Assembly (NCBI RefSeq): GCF_000377345.1
Contig: NZ_KB898045.1
Location: forward strand, 33,993-97,992
From: Thioalkalivibrio sp. ALJ16
Lineage (GTDB): Bacteria; Pseudomonadota; Gammaproteobacteria; Ectothiorhodospirales; Ectothiorhodospiraceae
Direction of reading: 5' to 3'
DNA: 64,000 nucleotides
A program made the translations under genes and the position numbers. Positions 50,601 to 59,438 of the stretch are shown one piece after another (position 1 is the stretch's first letter; each line of letters opens with the position of its first letter). The notes under the pieces are model-generated. The model saw only the letters and a program-made list of their open reading frames with translations, was not told where the DNA came from and made no database searches.

Positions 50601-51574
50601 CCGCGCAGGGCCTTGTGGGCGTCGCGGATCTCGCGCTCGCCGGGCAGGAATACCAGGATGTCGCCGGGTCCGGCACGTTCGCATTCGGCGACCGCGTCGC
50701 GGATGCCGTCGAACAGGTCGCGCTCGCCGCGGCCTGCGTCTTCGTCCTCGCCAGTGTCTTCCGGCTCGATCGGGCGGTAGCGCAGCTCCACCGGGTAGGT
50801 GCGCCCGGCCACGGTCAGGATCGGGGCGTCGTCGAAGAACGCGGACAGCCGCTCCGGGTCCAGCGTCGCGGAGGTGATGATGATGCGCAGCTCCGGGCGC
50901 TTCTTCGACAGGCGCTTGAGCACGCCCATCAGGAAGTCGATGTTCAGGCTGCGCTCGTGGGCCTCGTCGACGATCAGGGTGTCGTAGGCGCGCAGCTCCG
51001 GGTCATGCGCCAGCTCCGCCAGCAGCATGCCGTCGGTCATCAGCTTGACCCAGTTGTTCGGTCCGGTCTGGTCGGAGAAGCGGACCTTGAAGCCGACGGT
51101 GGAGGTCTTGTCGCCCCCCAGCGTGGTGCCCAGCTCCTCGGCGATGCGGCTGGCCACCGAGCGCGCAGCGATCCGGCGGGGCTGGGTGTGGCCGATCAGC
51201 CCGGCCTCGCCGCGCCCGGCCTCCAGGCACAGCTTGGGCAGCTGGGTGGTCTTGCCGGAACCGGTCTCGCCGCACAGCACCAGCACCGGGTGTTCGCGGA
51301 TCGCGGCGACAATCCGCTCGCGCTCGGCGTGGATCGGCAGGTCGCCGGCGTAGACGGGCTGCGGGCGCAGGCGGGCGCGTTCGTCGCTGCTTCCCTCGGC
51401 GTGGTCCAGGCGTTCGGTCAGGGTGCGGGCCAAGCGGTCGCAGGGCTGCCCGCGCTTCTGGCGCTGCCGGGCACGGCGCAGCAGGTCCGCGAGGTCTTTG
51501 CGCTCGGGGCCGGTGGGCAGCGCCTCGATGCGGGCGGCGAGGGCGTCGAAATCCGGTGCGGGGGCCGGTTCCAC
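47648..51574 (-). CDS. hrpA: ATP-dependent RNA helicase HrpA
   Basis: DEAH-box helicase, 1308 aa, the usual HrpA length. Motif I GETGSGKTTQLPKL, motif II VDEAHERSLNIDFLMG, motif III TSATLD, motif V ATNVAETALTVPGI and motif VI QRAGRCGRLGPG are all intact. The HA2/OB region and the long C-terminal DUF3418 domain follow. HrpA rescues stalled ribosomes and processes mRNA. It starts 2 nt before the SPOR gene ends. Confidence 0.97.
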   Translation of the reverse strand: MEPAPAPDFDALAARIEALPTGPERKDLADLLRRARQRQKRGQPCDRLARTLTERLDHAEGSSDERARLRPQPVYAGDLPIHAERERIVAAIREHPVLVLCGETGSGKTTQLPKLCLEAGRGEAGLIGHTQPRRIAARSVASRIAEELGTTLGGDKTSTVGFKVRFSDQTGPNNWVKLMTDGMLLAELAHDPELRAYDTLIVDEAHERSLNIDFLMGVLKRLSKKRPELRIIITSATLDPERLSAFFDDAPILTVAGRTYPVELRYRPIEPEDTGEDEDAGRGERDLFDGIRDAVAECERAGPGDILVFLPGEREIRDAHKALRGQVRADTEVLALYARLSAREQSRVFQSHPGRRIVLATNVAETALTVPGIRFVIDSGLARVSRYSWRSRVQRLSLEPISQAACDQRAGRCGRLGPGICIRLFAEDDYQLRPPFTDPEIQRSNLASVILQMAALKLGQPRQFPFVDPPDPRLVKDGYRLLEELGAVDARGRITPRGRQLARMPIDPRHGAMLLAGADHGCVTETATIAAFLSLQDPRERPAEATQAADQAHREFQVEGSDFMGMLRLWEAWHTAREDLGSNALKRWCREHFLNFLRMREWQELRVQLLRQAREMDLKPNHQPADAEPVHRALLTGLVSQIGQKTERGDYLGARNRRFQIHPGSVLAKKKPAWVMSAEIAETTRVYARDNARIEPDWILAAAPHLLKHHIFEPHFQRRSGRVGAFDRITLYGLVVAPKKPVDFAKHDPAEARRILIREGLVGGELRTRSKGVQANREAVAEIAEQEARGRRRDLLVEEDRLFDFYDALLPAETTDGTRFETWARKAEKRDPDALRIDRAELLNEPDTTLPQGAYPDYLELEGLRLPLAYRFEPGQPDDGVTVTIPIAALNAVPDWLGDWLVPGLLEERVTGLLKSLPKGLRRQFVPAPDFAQAALARIEHRQGPLIPALAEALRAMTGTEIPLDAWRPENLEPHLVMRFRILDPEGQEQASGRDLSALKRRLGDSAEAHFDASRPDEITREGITEWDFGALPESVEFDHQGAQLRAFPILVDRGDAVSLELEPDPGRAERAHRAGLRRLFLLGARKTARDLRRQLPEIERACLNYSTLGSCEALRDQILEAAADRVFLAEPWPRDAEAFQERLEARLPEFSPTVMELSRLAAEILRHWHDLRTRLQGDLPLSWIEAARDIRGQLEALVPADFLLRTPHDTLPELPRYLRAIDKRLERLTQAPDKDRARRVAVEPLWQQAQELIARAPDHPDVLAFRYRIEEFRVSQFAQELGTREKVSPKRLEREYADVIQRLASGT

Positions 51575-51576
51575 GG

Positions 51577-52167
51577 TCAGCCCTGGTAGCGCAGACGCAG
51601 GGCCTCGATGTTCTCGGTGCGCAGGCGCTCCAGCGCCTGGCGCACGCGGTCCTCATCACTGAACGGGCCGAGGTAAACGCGGTACCAGGTATCACCCTGG
51701 ATCTCGACCTCGTGCACCTGCGGGTCGAGGCCCAGCAGGGTCAGGCGGGCCTTCATCTCGTCGGCCTGGGCGAAGCGGCGGAACGACCCGGTTTGCAGGA
51801 CCACCGGCTCCCCCTCGCTGGGGGGTGCGGCGGGCGGCAGGGTCGGGGCAGGGGTGTCGCGCTCGGACTCCGGTACGCGGATCTCGTCCTCGGGCAGCAG
51901 CTCGTAGTAGCGAAACCGCGGTTCGTCGTCCGACGGTACGGTGTCGCGCTCCACGGGGGCCGGGGTCGGGGCGGGAGCGGCGGTCTCGGTCTCGGGGTCT
52001 CCGAACAGCGCGCCCAGGTCCGGTGAGCGGTCGGCCCCCTGCAGGTACAGCACGGCGGCAATGCCCAGGCCGATCAGCAGGCCGATCAGCATCCACACCC
52101 AGCCCGGGATCGGTCGCGAGGCGCGGGCGGTGGTCGTCTTGCGGCGCTTGCGGCGGGCCTGGGCCAT
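51577..52167 (-). CDS. FtsN-like SPOR-domain protein
   Basis: A 196-aa membrane protein: basic N-terminus (ARRKRRKTTTAR), one transmembrane helix (WVWMLIGLLIGLGIAAVLYL), a Pro-rich periplasmic linker with the FtsN-like RFRYYELLPEDEIRV and a C-terminal SPOR domain (VVLQTGSFRRFAQADEMKARL). It binds denuded peptidoglycan and probably acts in division. Placement 3 nt after argS matches the priA-argS-SPOR order I recall in pseudomonads, but hrpA rather than hslV follows. Confidence 0.88.
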   Translation of the reverse strand: MAQARRKRRKTTTARASRPIPGWVWMLIGLLIGLGIAAVLYLQGADRSPDLGALFGDPETETAAPAPTPAPVERDTVPSDDEPRFRYYELLPEDEIRVPESERDTPAPTLPPAAPPSEGEPVVLQTGSFRRFAQADEMKARLTLLGLDPQVHEVEIQGDTWYRVYLGPFSDEDRVRQALERLRTENIEALRLRYQG

Positions 52168-52170
52168 GGG

Positions 52171-53934
52171 CTACATCCGTTCGGGGGCGGTGACGCCGAG
52201 CAGGCGGAGCCCATTGTGCAGTACCTGCTTGGCCCCGGTCAGCAGCGCCAGGCGCGCGCCGATAACGTTGGCGTCCTCGATATTCAGAAACGGCACGGCG
52301 TTGTAGTAGGTATGGAAGCCGGCGGCCAGCTCGCGCAGGTACTGGGCGATCTGGTGCGGTTCGCAGGCCTCGGCGGCCGCCGCGATCACCTCGGGGAAGC
52401 GGTCGAGGCGATCCAGCAGGTCGTCTTCCTGCGGCTCGGTCAGGCGCGCGGACAGGCCGGCGTCGTCCAGCGCGCTGGCGGTATGGCCGCGCTCGGCGGC
52501 GGTGCGCAGCACGCTGGCGATACGCGCATGCGCGTACTGGATGTAGTACATCGGGTTGTCGTTGGACTGCGACTTGGCCAGGTCCAGGTCGAAGTCCAGG
52601 TGCTGGTCGCAGCGGCGCTGCACATAGAAGAAGCGCGCGGCATCCGAGCCGACCTCGTCGCGCAGCTCGCGCAGGGTCACGAACTGCCCGGCGCGGGTGG
52701 ACATCGGCAGGCGCTCGCCGCCGCGGTAGAGGATCGCGAACTGCACCAGCAGCACGTCGAGGCGGTCGGCCTCCAGGCCCAGGGCTTGCAGGGCGGCGCG
52801 CACCCGCGGGACGTAGCCGTGGTGGTCGGCGCCCCAGATGTTGATCACGCGCTCGAAGCCGCGCTGGAACTTCTCGCGGTGGTAGGCGATGTCGGAGGCG
52901 AAGTAGGTGTAGTCGCCGTTCTCGCGGCGCACCACGCGATCCTTGTCGTCGCCGTAGTCGGTCGAGCGGAACCACAGCGCCCCGTCCTTCTCGTACAGCG
53001 CACCATGTGCCTCGAGATCCTGTACCGCGGCATCGATCGCGCCGGAGTCGGCCAGGCTGCGCTCGGAGAACCAGCACTGGTATTCGACCCCGAACTCGCG
53101 CAGGTCGTCGCGAATGTCCTCGAGGATCGCGTTCAGGCCGCAGTCGAACACCGTGCGGTACAGCTCCGGGCCCAGCAGCTCGCGGGCGCGGGCGATCACC
53201 GTGTCGATGTAGACCTCCTTGTCGCCGCCGGCCGGCTCGTCCGGCGGCAGGTCGCGGGTCACGGCCTCGGTCGGGTGCACGCCCTGTTCGCCGATCTGCG
53301 CGGTCAGGGCCTCGGCCACTGGGTAGATGTAGTCGCCCTGGTAGCCGTTGGCCGGGAACGGGACCTGCACGCCGTGCTGTTCCAGATAGCGCAGCCAGAC
53401 GCTGGCGGCGAGGATGTTCATCTGCCGCCCGGCGTCGTTTACGTAGTACTCGCGGGTGACATCGAAGCCGCAGAAATCCAGCAGGTCGGCGACGGTGGCG
53501 CCGAAGGCCGCGCCGCGGCCGTGGCCGACATGCAGCGGGCCGGTGGGGTTGGCGGAGACGAACTCCACCTGCACCGGGCGGCCGTTTCCGACGCTCGAGC
53601 GGCCAAAGTCGGCACCCTGGGTGGCAATGCGGCCCAGCACCAGGGTGCGGGCATCCGCGGCCAGGCGGAAGTTGATGAAGCCGGGGCCGGCAATCTCGGT
53701 GGCGGCCAGGCCGGGCACGGCCGGCATCGCGGCGCACAGGGCCTCGGCGAGGTCACGCGGTTTGCTCTTCGCCGGGCGCGCGAGCTGCATGGCGAGGTTG
53801 CTGGCAAAGTCGCCGTGCTCGCGGTCGCGGGCACGCGTGACCTGCACCACGACACCGTGATCGGCGGGTACACGGCCATCGGCCACCAGGGTCTCCAGGG
53901 CGGCCGCGAGGGCCTGGGCAAGGGCGTCTTTCAA
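52171..53934 (-). CDS. argS: Arginyl-tRNA synthetase ArgS
   Basis: Charges tRNA-Arg, 587 aa. The HIGH-type motif is LHVGHGRGAAFG; the N-terminal additional domain and the C-terminal DALR anticodon domain (from EPQEDDLLDRLDRFPEV onward) are present. The KMSKS position reads PMSTRAG, a divergence known in ArgRS enzymes. The ending NGLRLLGVTAPERM is typical. It lies between priA and the SPOR gene. Confidence 0.97.
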   Translation of the reverse strand: MKDALAQALAAALETLVADGRVPADHGVVVQVTRARDREHGDFASNLAMQLARPAKSKPRDLAEALCAAMPAVPGLAATEIAGPGFINFRLAADARTLVLGRIATQGADFGRSSVGNGRPVQVEFVSANPTGPLHVGHGRGAAFGATVADLLDFCGFDVTREYYVNDAGRQMNILAASVWLRYLEQHGVQVPFPANGYQGDYIYPVAEALTAQIGEQGVHPTEAVTRDLPPDEPAGGDKEVYIDTVIARARELLGPELYRTVFDCGLNAILEDIRDDLREFGVEYQCWFSERSLADSGAIDAAVQDLEAHGALYEKDGALWFRSTDYGDDKDRVVRRENGDYTYFASDIAYHREKFQRGFERVINIWGADHHGYVPRVRAALQALGLEADRLDVLLVQFAILYRGGERLPMSTRAGQFVTLRELRDEVGSDAARFFYVQRRCDQHLDFDLDLAKSQSNDNPMYYIQYAHARIASVLRTAAERGHTASALDDAGLSARLTEPQEDDLLDRLDRFPEVIAAAAEACEPHQIAQYLRELAAGFHTYYNAVPFLNIEDANVIGARLALLTGAKQVLHNGLRLLGVTAPERM

Positions 53935-54008
53935 GGGGGTCCGGTCCGTCGTGTAAAAAGGGCCGCATTCTAACCCGTCAGGCCTGCGCGTGCCGCCTCG
54001 CCTTTTCC

Positions 54009-56219
54009 TCAGGCGAGGGATACCGGGTCGATGTCGATGGCGATGCGGATGGTGCGCGGCAGCTCGTCCGCCTGCCAGGCGTGACGCGCGCGGCCGAGGG
54101 TGTCGTGCAGGGGGGCGCGGCGGGTGGACTGCAGCAGGATCTGTTCGCGGAAACGCCGATTGACGCGGTGTCGGGGGGCGGGTGCCGGGCCCAGCACGCG
54201 CAGGCCATCCGTGGCGGCACTCAGCAGGTGAGCGGCCACGCGCTCGGCATGGTGGCGGGCGACTTCGGCGGCGCCTGCTTCGACCCGCACCAGGGCGAGG
54301 TATCCATGCGGCGGCATGCCGGCCGCGGCGCGCTCTTCCAGCAGGGGCGCGACCATCGCCGGGTACTGTTCGGCATCCAGGCTGCGGATCAGGGGGTGAT
54401 CCGGGTGACCGGTCTGCAGCAGTACGCGACCGCCACCCGATCCGCGCCCGGCGCGTCCGGCCGCCTGCACGATCAGCTGCAGGGTGTTTTCGGTCGCGCG
54501 CAGGTCCACCGAGAACAGGCCCTGATCGACGTCGATGACGCCGACCAGGCCGACCTGCGGGAAGTCGTGGCCCTTGGCCAGCATCTGGGTGCCGACCACG
54601 ATCGCCGCGCCCAGATGCCGGATGCGCTCCAGGGCCTCCTCCAGCGCGCCCTTGTGGCGGATGCTGTCACGGTCCAGGCGGATCAGCGGAGTGGTCGGAA
54701 AATGCCGCGCAAGGGCCTGTTCCAGGCGCTGCGTGCCGAGCCCGCGCTGGGCCAGGGGCTCGCCGCATTCGGGGCAGCGCTGGGGGCGGGTCTCCTGATG
54801 GCCGCAGAGATGGCACACGGCGCGCGGGTTATGGGCATGGACGGTCAGCCGCGCGTCGCAGTCGGGACACTCGGCGACCCAGCCGCAGCCGTCGCAGGAG
54901 AGGACGCGGGCAAAGCCGCGGCGGTTCAGTAGCAGGAAGCACTGGTGGTCGGCGGCAAGGGTCTGCTGCATCGCGTCCAGCAGTGGCGCGGTCAGGCCTT
55001 CGTCGGCCGGATGCACGCGGGTGTCGATGGTCTCCACAGGTGGCGGGTGGCTGCCATCGGGGCGGTTGTCCAGACGCGCCTGGGCGTAGCGCCCGCAGGT
55101 GGCCGCATGCAGGGTCTCCAGGGTGGGCGTGGCCGATCCGAGCACGACGGCGGCGCCCTCGACGCGGCCGCGCTTGATTGCGAGATCGCGCGCGTTGTAG
55201 CGGAACCCGTCCTGCTGCTTGAACGCGGCGTCGTGTTCCTCGTCGACGATGATCAGCCCGAGATCCGGCAGTGGCGTGAACAGTGCCGAGCGGGTCCCGA
55301 CCACGATGCGGCGCAGGCCGCGCCGTGCGGCCTCCCAGGCCCGCAGGCGTTCGCCTTCGGCCAGCCCCGAGTGGAGCAGAGCGACCTGTCCGGGAAAGCG
55401 TTGCTGGATGCGGGCGCTGAGCTGCGGGGTCAGGGCGATTTCGGGGATCAGGAACAGGACCTGGCGGTGCTGCGCCAGGACGCGTTCCGCCATCTGCAGG
55501 TAGACCTCGGTCTTGCCGCTGCCGGTCACGCCCTGGAGCAGCAGTGGCGTCGGATGGTCCGGGTCCAGCGCGGCCACCGCGTTGCGCTGTTCGGGGGTGA
55601 GCACATGGTCGCTGGAGGTCGGCGGTAGAGGGTGTTCGGGATCGGGGGTAGTCGCTTCCAGCCAGCCGCGTTCGGCAAGGCCGCGCAGCTCGCGCGGGGC
55701 GAGCTGCAGCCCGGTCGCTGCCGCGAGGGTGGCACGATCCAGGGCCGCGTCGGCGCCGGCATGTTCCAGGGCTCGCAGGACGGCCTGCTGGCGCCGCCCG
55801 CGGACCGTGTGGCCGTCGAGGGCTTCACGCCCGGGCGCAGTAAGTCGCCACAGGGTCTCGGGGGTCAGCGCGGGCAGGGGGGCGCCGTGGCGCAGCGCCG
55901 GCGGCAGGGCGCCCACCAGGGCCTCGCCGATCGGGTGATGGTAGTAGCGGGCGCCAAACTGCAGCAACTCGAGCAGGCGCGGGTCGAGCAGGGGTTCGCG
56001 GTCGAGCACCTCCTGGATGGTGCGCAGTCGCCCGGAGGGCACCTCGCTGGAGGTCGTCAGCTCGACTACCACGCCGATGGCCGTGCCGCGGCCAAAGGGT
56101 ACGCGAACGCGCTGGCCCGGTTGCAGGTCCGGTGCTTCGGGCAGGCGATAGTCGAACAGCCAGTCGAGGGGGCGGTCCAGGGCGACGAGGGCGATACGGG
56201 GCGTGGCGGGCATGCCCAC
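54009..56219 (-). CDS. priA: Primosomal protein N' (replication restart helicase PriA)
   Basis: A 736-aa 3'-5' helicase that reloads the replisome at stalled forks. N-terminal DNA-binding domain, Walker A LQGVTGSGKTEVYL, DEEH box IIVDEEHDAAFKQQ, and four cysteine pairs for two zincs (CDGC, CPDC, CHLC, CPEC). The helicase C-terminal motifs include GTQMLAKGHDFPQV and QAAGRAGRG. Its leader holds an inverted pair of DnaA boxes at 56268-56290. Confidence 0.97.
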   Translation of the reverse strand: MGMPATPRIALVALDRPLDWLFDYRLPEAPDLQPGQRVRVPFGRGTAIGVVVELTTSSEVPSGRLRTIQEVLDREPLLDPRLLELLQFGARYYHHPIGEALVGALPPALRHGAPLPALTPETLWRLTAPGREALDGHTVRGRRQQAVLRALEHAGADAALDRATLAAATGLQLAPRELRGLAERGWLEATTPDPEHPLPPTSSDHVLTPEQRNAVAALDPDHPTPLLLQGVTGSGKTEVYLQMAERVLAQHRQVLFLIPEIALTPQLSARIQQRFPGQVALLHSGLAEGERLRAWEAARRGLRRIVVGTRSALFTPLPDLGLIIVDEEHDAAFKQQDGFRYNARDLAIKRGRVEGAAVVLGSATPTLETLHAATCGRYAQARLDNRPDGSHPPPVETIDTRVHPADEGLTAPLLDAMQQTLAADHQCFLLLNRRGFARVLSCDGCGWVAECPDCDARLTVHAHNPRAVCHLCGHQETRPQRCPECGEPLAQRGLGTQRLEQALARHFPTTPLIRLDRDSIRHKGALEEALERIRHLGAAIVVGTQMLAKGHDFPQVGLVGVIDVDQGLFSVDLRATENTLQLIVQAAGRAGRGSGGGRVLLQTGHPDHPLIRSLDAEQYPAMVAPLLEERAAAGMPPHGYLALVRVEAGAAEVARHHAERVAAHLLSAATDGLRVLGPAPAPRHRVNRRFREQILLQSTRRAPLHDTLGRARHAWQADELPRTIRIAIDIDPVSLA

Positions 56220-56267
56220 AGTCTACTGTTTTGGGCCGGGTGCAGGGCTGGCCTGCGGGGTCACGGG

Positions 56268-56290
56268 TTATCCACAAAAGCTGTGGATAA
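56268..56290. promoter_or_regulatory. Inverted pair of DnaA boxes upstream of priA
   Basis: TTATCCACA, five bases (AAAGC), TGTGGATAA: two perfect matches to the DnaA-box consensus TTATNCACA in opposite orientation. They start 49 nt before the priA start codon. Confidence 0.8.
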
Positions 56291-56532
56291 CTCTGTGGGT
56301 GAATAGCCCCGAGAGGCCCTAACTGCCTGTAACTGCTAGGGGCCTCTTGGATTGGCCAAGAATCGACCATATTCATTTACTATCAAAAAAACAGTAACTT
56401 ACGATTACTTTGTAAAACCGTATAGGCGCTATTTGTTCTAAGCACGGCCTTGTGGTGTCTCTTGTGGGTAGTCTGTACAGGGTGTGTATAGAAATTACCG
56501 CGGATACCCGCGGTGCGGGGGCGGCCGCGAAC

Positions 56533-56573
56533 AAAAAAAGACCCGGGCCGCCGACGAGCGGAACCGGGTCTTG
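56533..56573 (-). terminator. Terminator of the pnt operon
   Basis: Leftward: AAGACCCGG / CCGGGTCTT stem with an ~18-nt loop, followed by a T tract of about seven. It lies ~39 nt after the pntB stop. Confidence 0.88.
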
Positions 56574-56611
56574 CAGGCGAGGCCGCCAGGCGGCCTCGCG
56601 GGTCGAGGCGC

Positions 56612-58000
56612 CTAGCCGAGCGCCTTGACCGAGGCCACCAGTTCGGCGGCCACCTTCTGGCCGTCGCCGTACAGCATCTGGTTGTTGTCGGCATAGAACA
56701 GGTGGTTCTCGATACCCGAGAACCCGGCGCCCTTGCCGCGCTTCACGCAGATGACGTTGTGGGCCTGGTCGGCGTTCAGGATCGGCATGCCGTAGATCGG
56801 CGAGTCCGGATTGGTCCGGGCCACCGGGTTCACGACGTCGTTCGCGCCGATCACCATCGCGACATCGGCGGTCTTGAACTCCTCGTTGATCTCGTCGAGA
56901 TCGAAGATGATGTCGTAGGGCACGCCGGCCTCGGCCAGCAGCACGTTCATATGCCCGGGCATGCGGCCCGCGACCGGGTGGATCGCGAATTTCACGTCCA
57001 CGCCGCGCTTCTGCAGCAGCTGGGTGAATTCCCAGATCTTGTGCTGCGCCTGCGCGACGGCCATGCCGTAGCCCGGCACGATGATGACCTTCTCGGCGTA
57101 GGCCATCATGATCCCGGCATCGTTGGCCTGGATCTCCTTCATCGTGCCTTCGATCTCTTCCTCGGCCCCGCCCGACGAGCTGCCGAACTGGCTGAAGAGG
57201 ATGTTCTTGATCGGGCGGTTCATCGCCTTGGCCATCAGCTGGGTGAGCAGCGTACCGGCCGCGCCGACGACGATACCGGCGATCATCAGGGCCGGGTTGT
57301 CGAGCACGATCCCCTTGAGGCCGACCGCGAGGCCGGTCAGGGCGTTGTACAGCGAGATGACCACCGGCATGTCGGCACCGCCGATCGGCAGGGTCATCAG
57401 GATGCCGAAGGCCAGGGACAGCACGAAGAACAGCAGCAGGGTGGCCGAGCCGATCTCGCCGCCACCGGTCGCCAGCATGAAGCCGAGGATCACGGTGATC
57501 GCGAAGATCGCGATGTTCACGATCTGCTGGCCGCCGAAGGTGAAGGTCTTCTTCATCAGGCCTTCGAGCTTGGCGTAGGCGACCAGCGAGCCGGAGAAGG
57601 CCACCGAGCCGATCAGCGAGCCGGTCACGGCGATCGCCAGGCCGGTGTTGCTGACCGTTTCCGGCGTGGCCTGCAGCAGGTAGATCGCACCGATACCGGC
57701 TGCGGCACCGCCGCCCATGCCGTTGTACAGCGCGATCATCTGCGGCATGTCGGTCATCGCGACCTTCTTGCCGCTCCACCAGGCGAGGCCGCCGCCAATC
57801 ACGATACCCAGTATGATCAGGGTGTAGTTCACGCCCCCGGAGACTTCCGGGTGCACGAAGGTCACGAGCGTGGCGATCACCATGCCCACGCCGGCCCAGA
57901 TGATGCCCGGCCGCGCGGTGGTCGGCGAAGACATCTGCTTGAGGCCGACGATGAACAGCACCGCCGCCGCGAAGTAGGCGAGGTTGATGATCAGGCTCAT
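56612..58000 (-). CDS. pntB: NAD(P) transhydrogenase subunit beta PntB
   Basis: A 462-aa subunit with about nine transmembrane helices and a C-terminal NADP(H)-binding dIII domain (MMAYAEKVIIVPGYGMAVAQ, MPGHMNVLLAEAGVPYD, GANDVVNPVART). Couples hydride transfer between NADH and NADP+ to proton movement. It overlaps pntAB by 4 nt. Confidence 0.96.
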   Translation of the reverse strand: MSLIINLAYFAAAVLFIVGLKQMSSPTTARPGIIWAGVGMVIATLVTFVHPEVSGGVNYTLIILGIVIGGGLAWWSGKKVAMTDMPQMIALYNGMGGGAAAGIGAIYLLQATPETVSNTGLAIAVTGSLIGSVAFSGSLVAYAKLEGLMKKTFTFGGQQIVNIAIFAITVILGFMLATGGGEIGSATLLLFFVLSLAFGILMTLPIGGADMPVVISLYNALTGLAVGLKGIVLDNPALMIAGIVVGAAGTLLTQLMAKAMNRPIKNILFSQFGSSSGGAEEEIEGTMKEIQANDAGIMMAYAEKVIIVPGYGMAVAQAQHKIWEFTQLLQKRGVDVKFAIHPVAGRMPGHMNVLLAEAGVPYDIIFDLDEINEEFKTADVAMVIGANDVVNPVARTNPDSPIYGMPILNADQAHNVICVKRGKGAGFSGIENHLFYADNNQMLYGDGQKVAAELVASVKALG

Positions 58001-58308
58001 GCGTTATCTCCCTTCTTGTCGTCCTTCTTGCTGGTCTTGAACATCTCCAGCATGCGTTCGGTGACGACGTAGCCACCCACGGCGTTGCCCGCGGCCAGGA
58101 CTACGGCGACAAAGCCGATGGCCTGTTCCAGCGGGGTCGTGGCATGGCCCAGTGCGACCATGGTCCCGACCAGCACGATGCCGTGGACGAAGTTGGAACC
58201 GGACATCAGCGGGGTATGCAGGATGACCGGCACCTTGGAGATGATCTCGTAGCCGGTGAAGGCCGCGAGCATGAAGATGTACAGCGCGATAAAGCCTTCG
58301 ATGATCAT
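57997..58308 (-). CDS. pntAB: NAD(P) transhydrogenase subunit alpha 2
   Basis: A 103-aa small membrane subunit with three to four hydrophobic helices (FIALYIFMLAAFTGYEII, FVHGIVLVGTMVALGHA, GFVAVVLAAGNAVGGYV) and a lysine-rich tail. It represents the membrane part of PntA in organisms with a split alpha subunit. Overlaps both neighbours by 4 nt. Confidence 0.94.
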   Translation of the reverse strand: MIIEGFIALYIFMLAAFTGYEIISKVPVILHTPLMSGSNFVHGIVLVGTMVALGHATTPLEQAIGFVAVVLAAGNAVGGYVVTERMLEMFKTSKKDDKKGDNA

Positions 58309-59438
58309 GAGTTCGCTCCCTTCAGGGCCTCGCGGGTGGCCTCGTGCACGATCTCGCCGTCGCGGGTCAGCACGCTCTTGGCGATGACCTCGTCATCCCA
58401 GTCGGGCTGGAACTCGCCGCCCTCGGCGATCATCGGCGTGAGGAAATTGAGCAGGTTCTTGGCATACATCTCGGAGGCATGCAGCGGCACCTGCGAGGGC
58501 ACGTTCAGCGGCGCGTGGATCACCACGCCCTTGTGCTTGCTGGTCTTGCCCGGCTTGGACAGTTCGCAGTTGCCACCGCCCTCGGCCGCGAGATCCACGA
58601 TCACCGCACCCGGCTTCATGCCCTCGACCATGGTCTTGGGCACGAGCTTCGGCGAGGGGCGACCCGGGATCGCGGCGGTGGTGATCAGCACGTCGGCCTT
58701 GGCGATGAACTCGCTCAGCGCATCCTGCTGCTGCTGTTTCTCTTCCGCAGTTAGTTCGCGGGCGTAGCCGCCCTCACCCTCGGCGGAGACGCCCAGATCC
58801 AGGAACTTCGCGCCCAGCGACTCGACCTGCTCCTTGGTCGCGGAGCGCACATCGTAGGCCTCGACCATCGCGCCCAGGCGCTTGGCCGTGGCGATCGCCT
58901 GCAGCCCGGCCACGCCGGCGCCGATCACGATGACCTTGGCCGGGCGGATGGTGCCGGCCGCGGTGGTCAGCATCGGGAAGAAGCGGCAGGACAGATCCGA
59001 ACCCATGATCGCGCCCTTGTAGCCGACCACGGCCGCCTGCGAGGACAGCACGTCCATGCTCTGGGCGCGCGAGATGCGCGGGATCAGTTCCATCGCGAAG
59101 CTCAGGATCTTGCGTTCCTGCATCGCCTTGACCACGTCCGGATTGCGGTGGGCGTGGAACAGGCTGACGACGGTGGAGCCTTCCGGCAGCTGGTTGACCT
59201 CTTCCACCGTCGGCGGCGCCACGCGGACCATCAGGTCCGACTGGCCGTAGGCCGTCTCGGTGTCGACGACGGTGGCCTTTTCGTAGGCGGCGTCCGGAAA
59301 ATGGGCCTCGGAGCCGGCACCCTTCTCCAGCTGTACGGTCACGCCCAGATCGCTGAACTTGGCCGCCACCGTTGGGTCCAGCGCCACGCGACGCTCGCCG
59401 CTGGCAGACTCCTTGGGAACGGATAATTTGATTGCCAT
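58305..59438 (-). CDS. pntAA: NAD(P) transhydrogenase subunit alpha 1
   Basis: A 377-aa NAD(H)-binding dI domain. The start at 59438 gives MAIKLSVPKESASGERRVALDP. The nucleotide fold KVIVIGAGVAGLQAIATAKRLGA and the mobile-loop segment GGGNCELSKPGKT are present. It is the first gene of the pnt operon, which should supply NADPH or dissipate excess redox potential. Confidence 0.95.
   Translation of the reverse strand: MAIKLSVPKESASGERRVALDPTVAAKFSDLGVTVQLEKGAGSEAHFPDAAYEKATVVDTETAYGQSDLMVRVAPPTVEEVNQLPEGSTVVSLFHAHRNPDVVKAMQERKILSFAMELIPRISRAQSMDVLSSQAAVVGYKGAIMGSDLSCRFFPMLTTAAGTIRPAKVIVIGAGVAGLQAIATAKRLGAMVEAYDVRSATKEQVESLGAKFLDLGVSAEGEGGYARELTAEEKQQQQDALSEFIAKADVLITTAAIPGRPSPKLVPKTMVEGMKPGAVIVDLAAEGGGNCELSKPGKTSKHKGVVIHAPLNVPSQVPLHASEMYAKNLLNFLTPMIAEGGEFQPDWDDEVIAKSVLTRDGEIVHEATREALKGANS

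Larger units (their letters stand above)
56220..56611. other. Upstream region of priA and end of the pnt operon
   Basis: About 390 nt without a gene. From the priA side it holds a DnaA-box pair (56268-56290), a hairpin (56311-56348: GAGAGGCCCTA and TAGGGGCCTCTT arms), an AT-rich tract (about 56345-56430) and the pntB terminator. The AT-rich tract may carry the leftward priA promoter, but no clear -35/-10 pair stands out. Confidence 0.6.

Noticed and set aside
46967..51589. A rightward 1540-codon open frame antisense to dadA and hrpA
   Set aside because: The leftward frames are clear DadA and HrpA with all motifs. The antisense frame is a product of high GC and third-position bias, is dominated by Gln, Arg, Gly and Ala, and has no family features.
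56268..56430. DnaA boxes next to an AT-rich tract as a chromosomal origin
   Set aside because: Only two boxes, and no dnaA, dnaN, gidA or rpmH nearby. A local regulatory role for priA is simpler.
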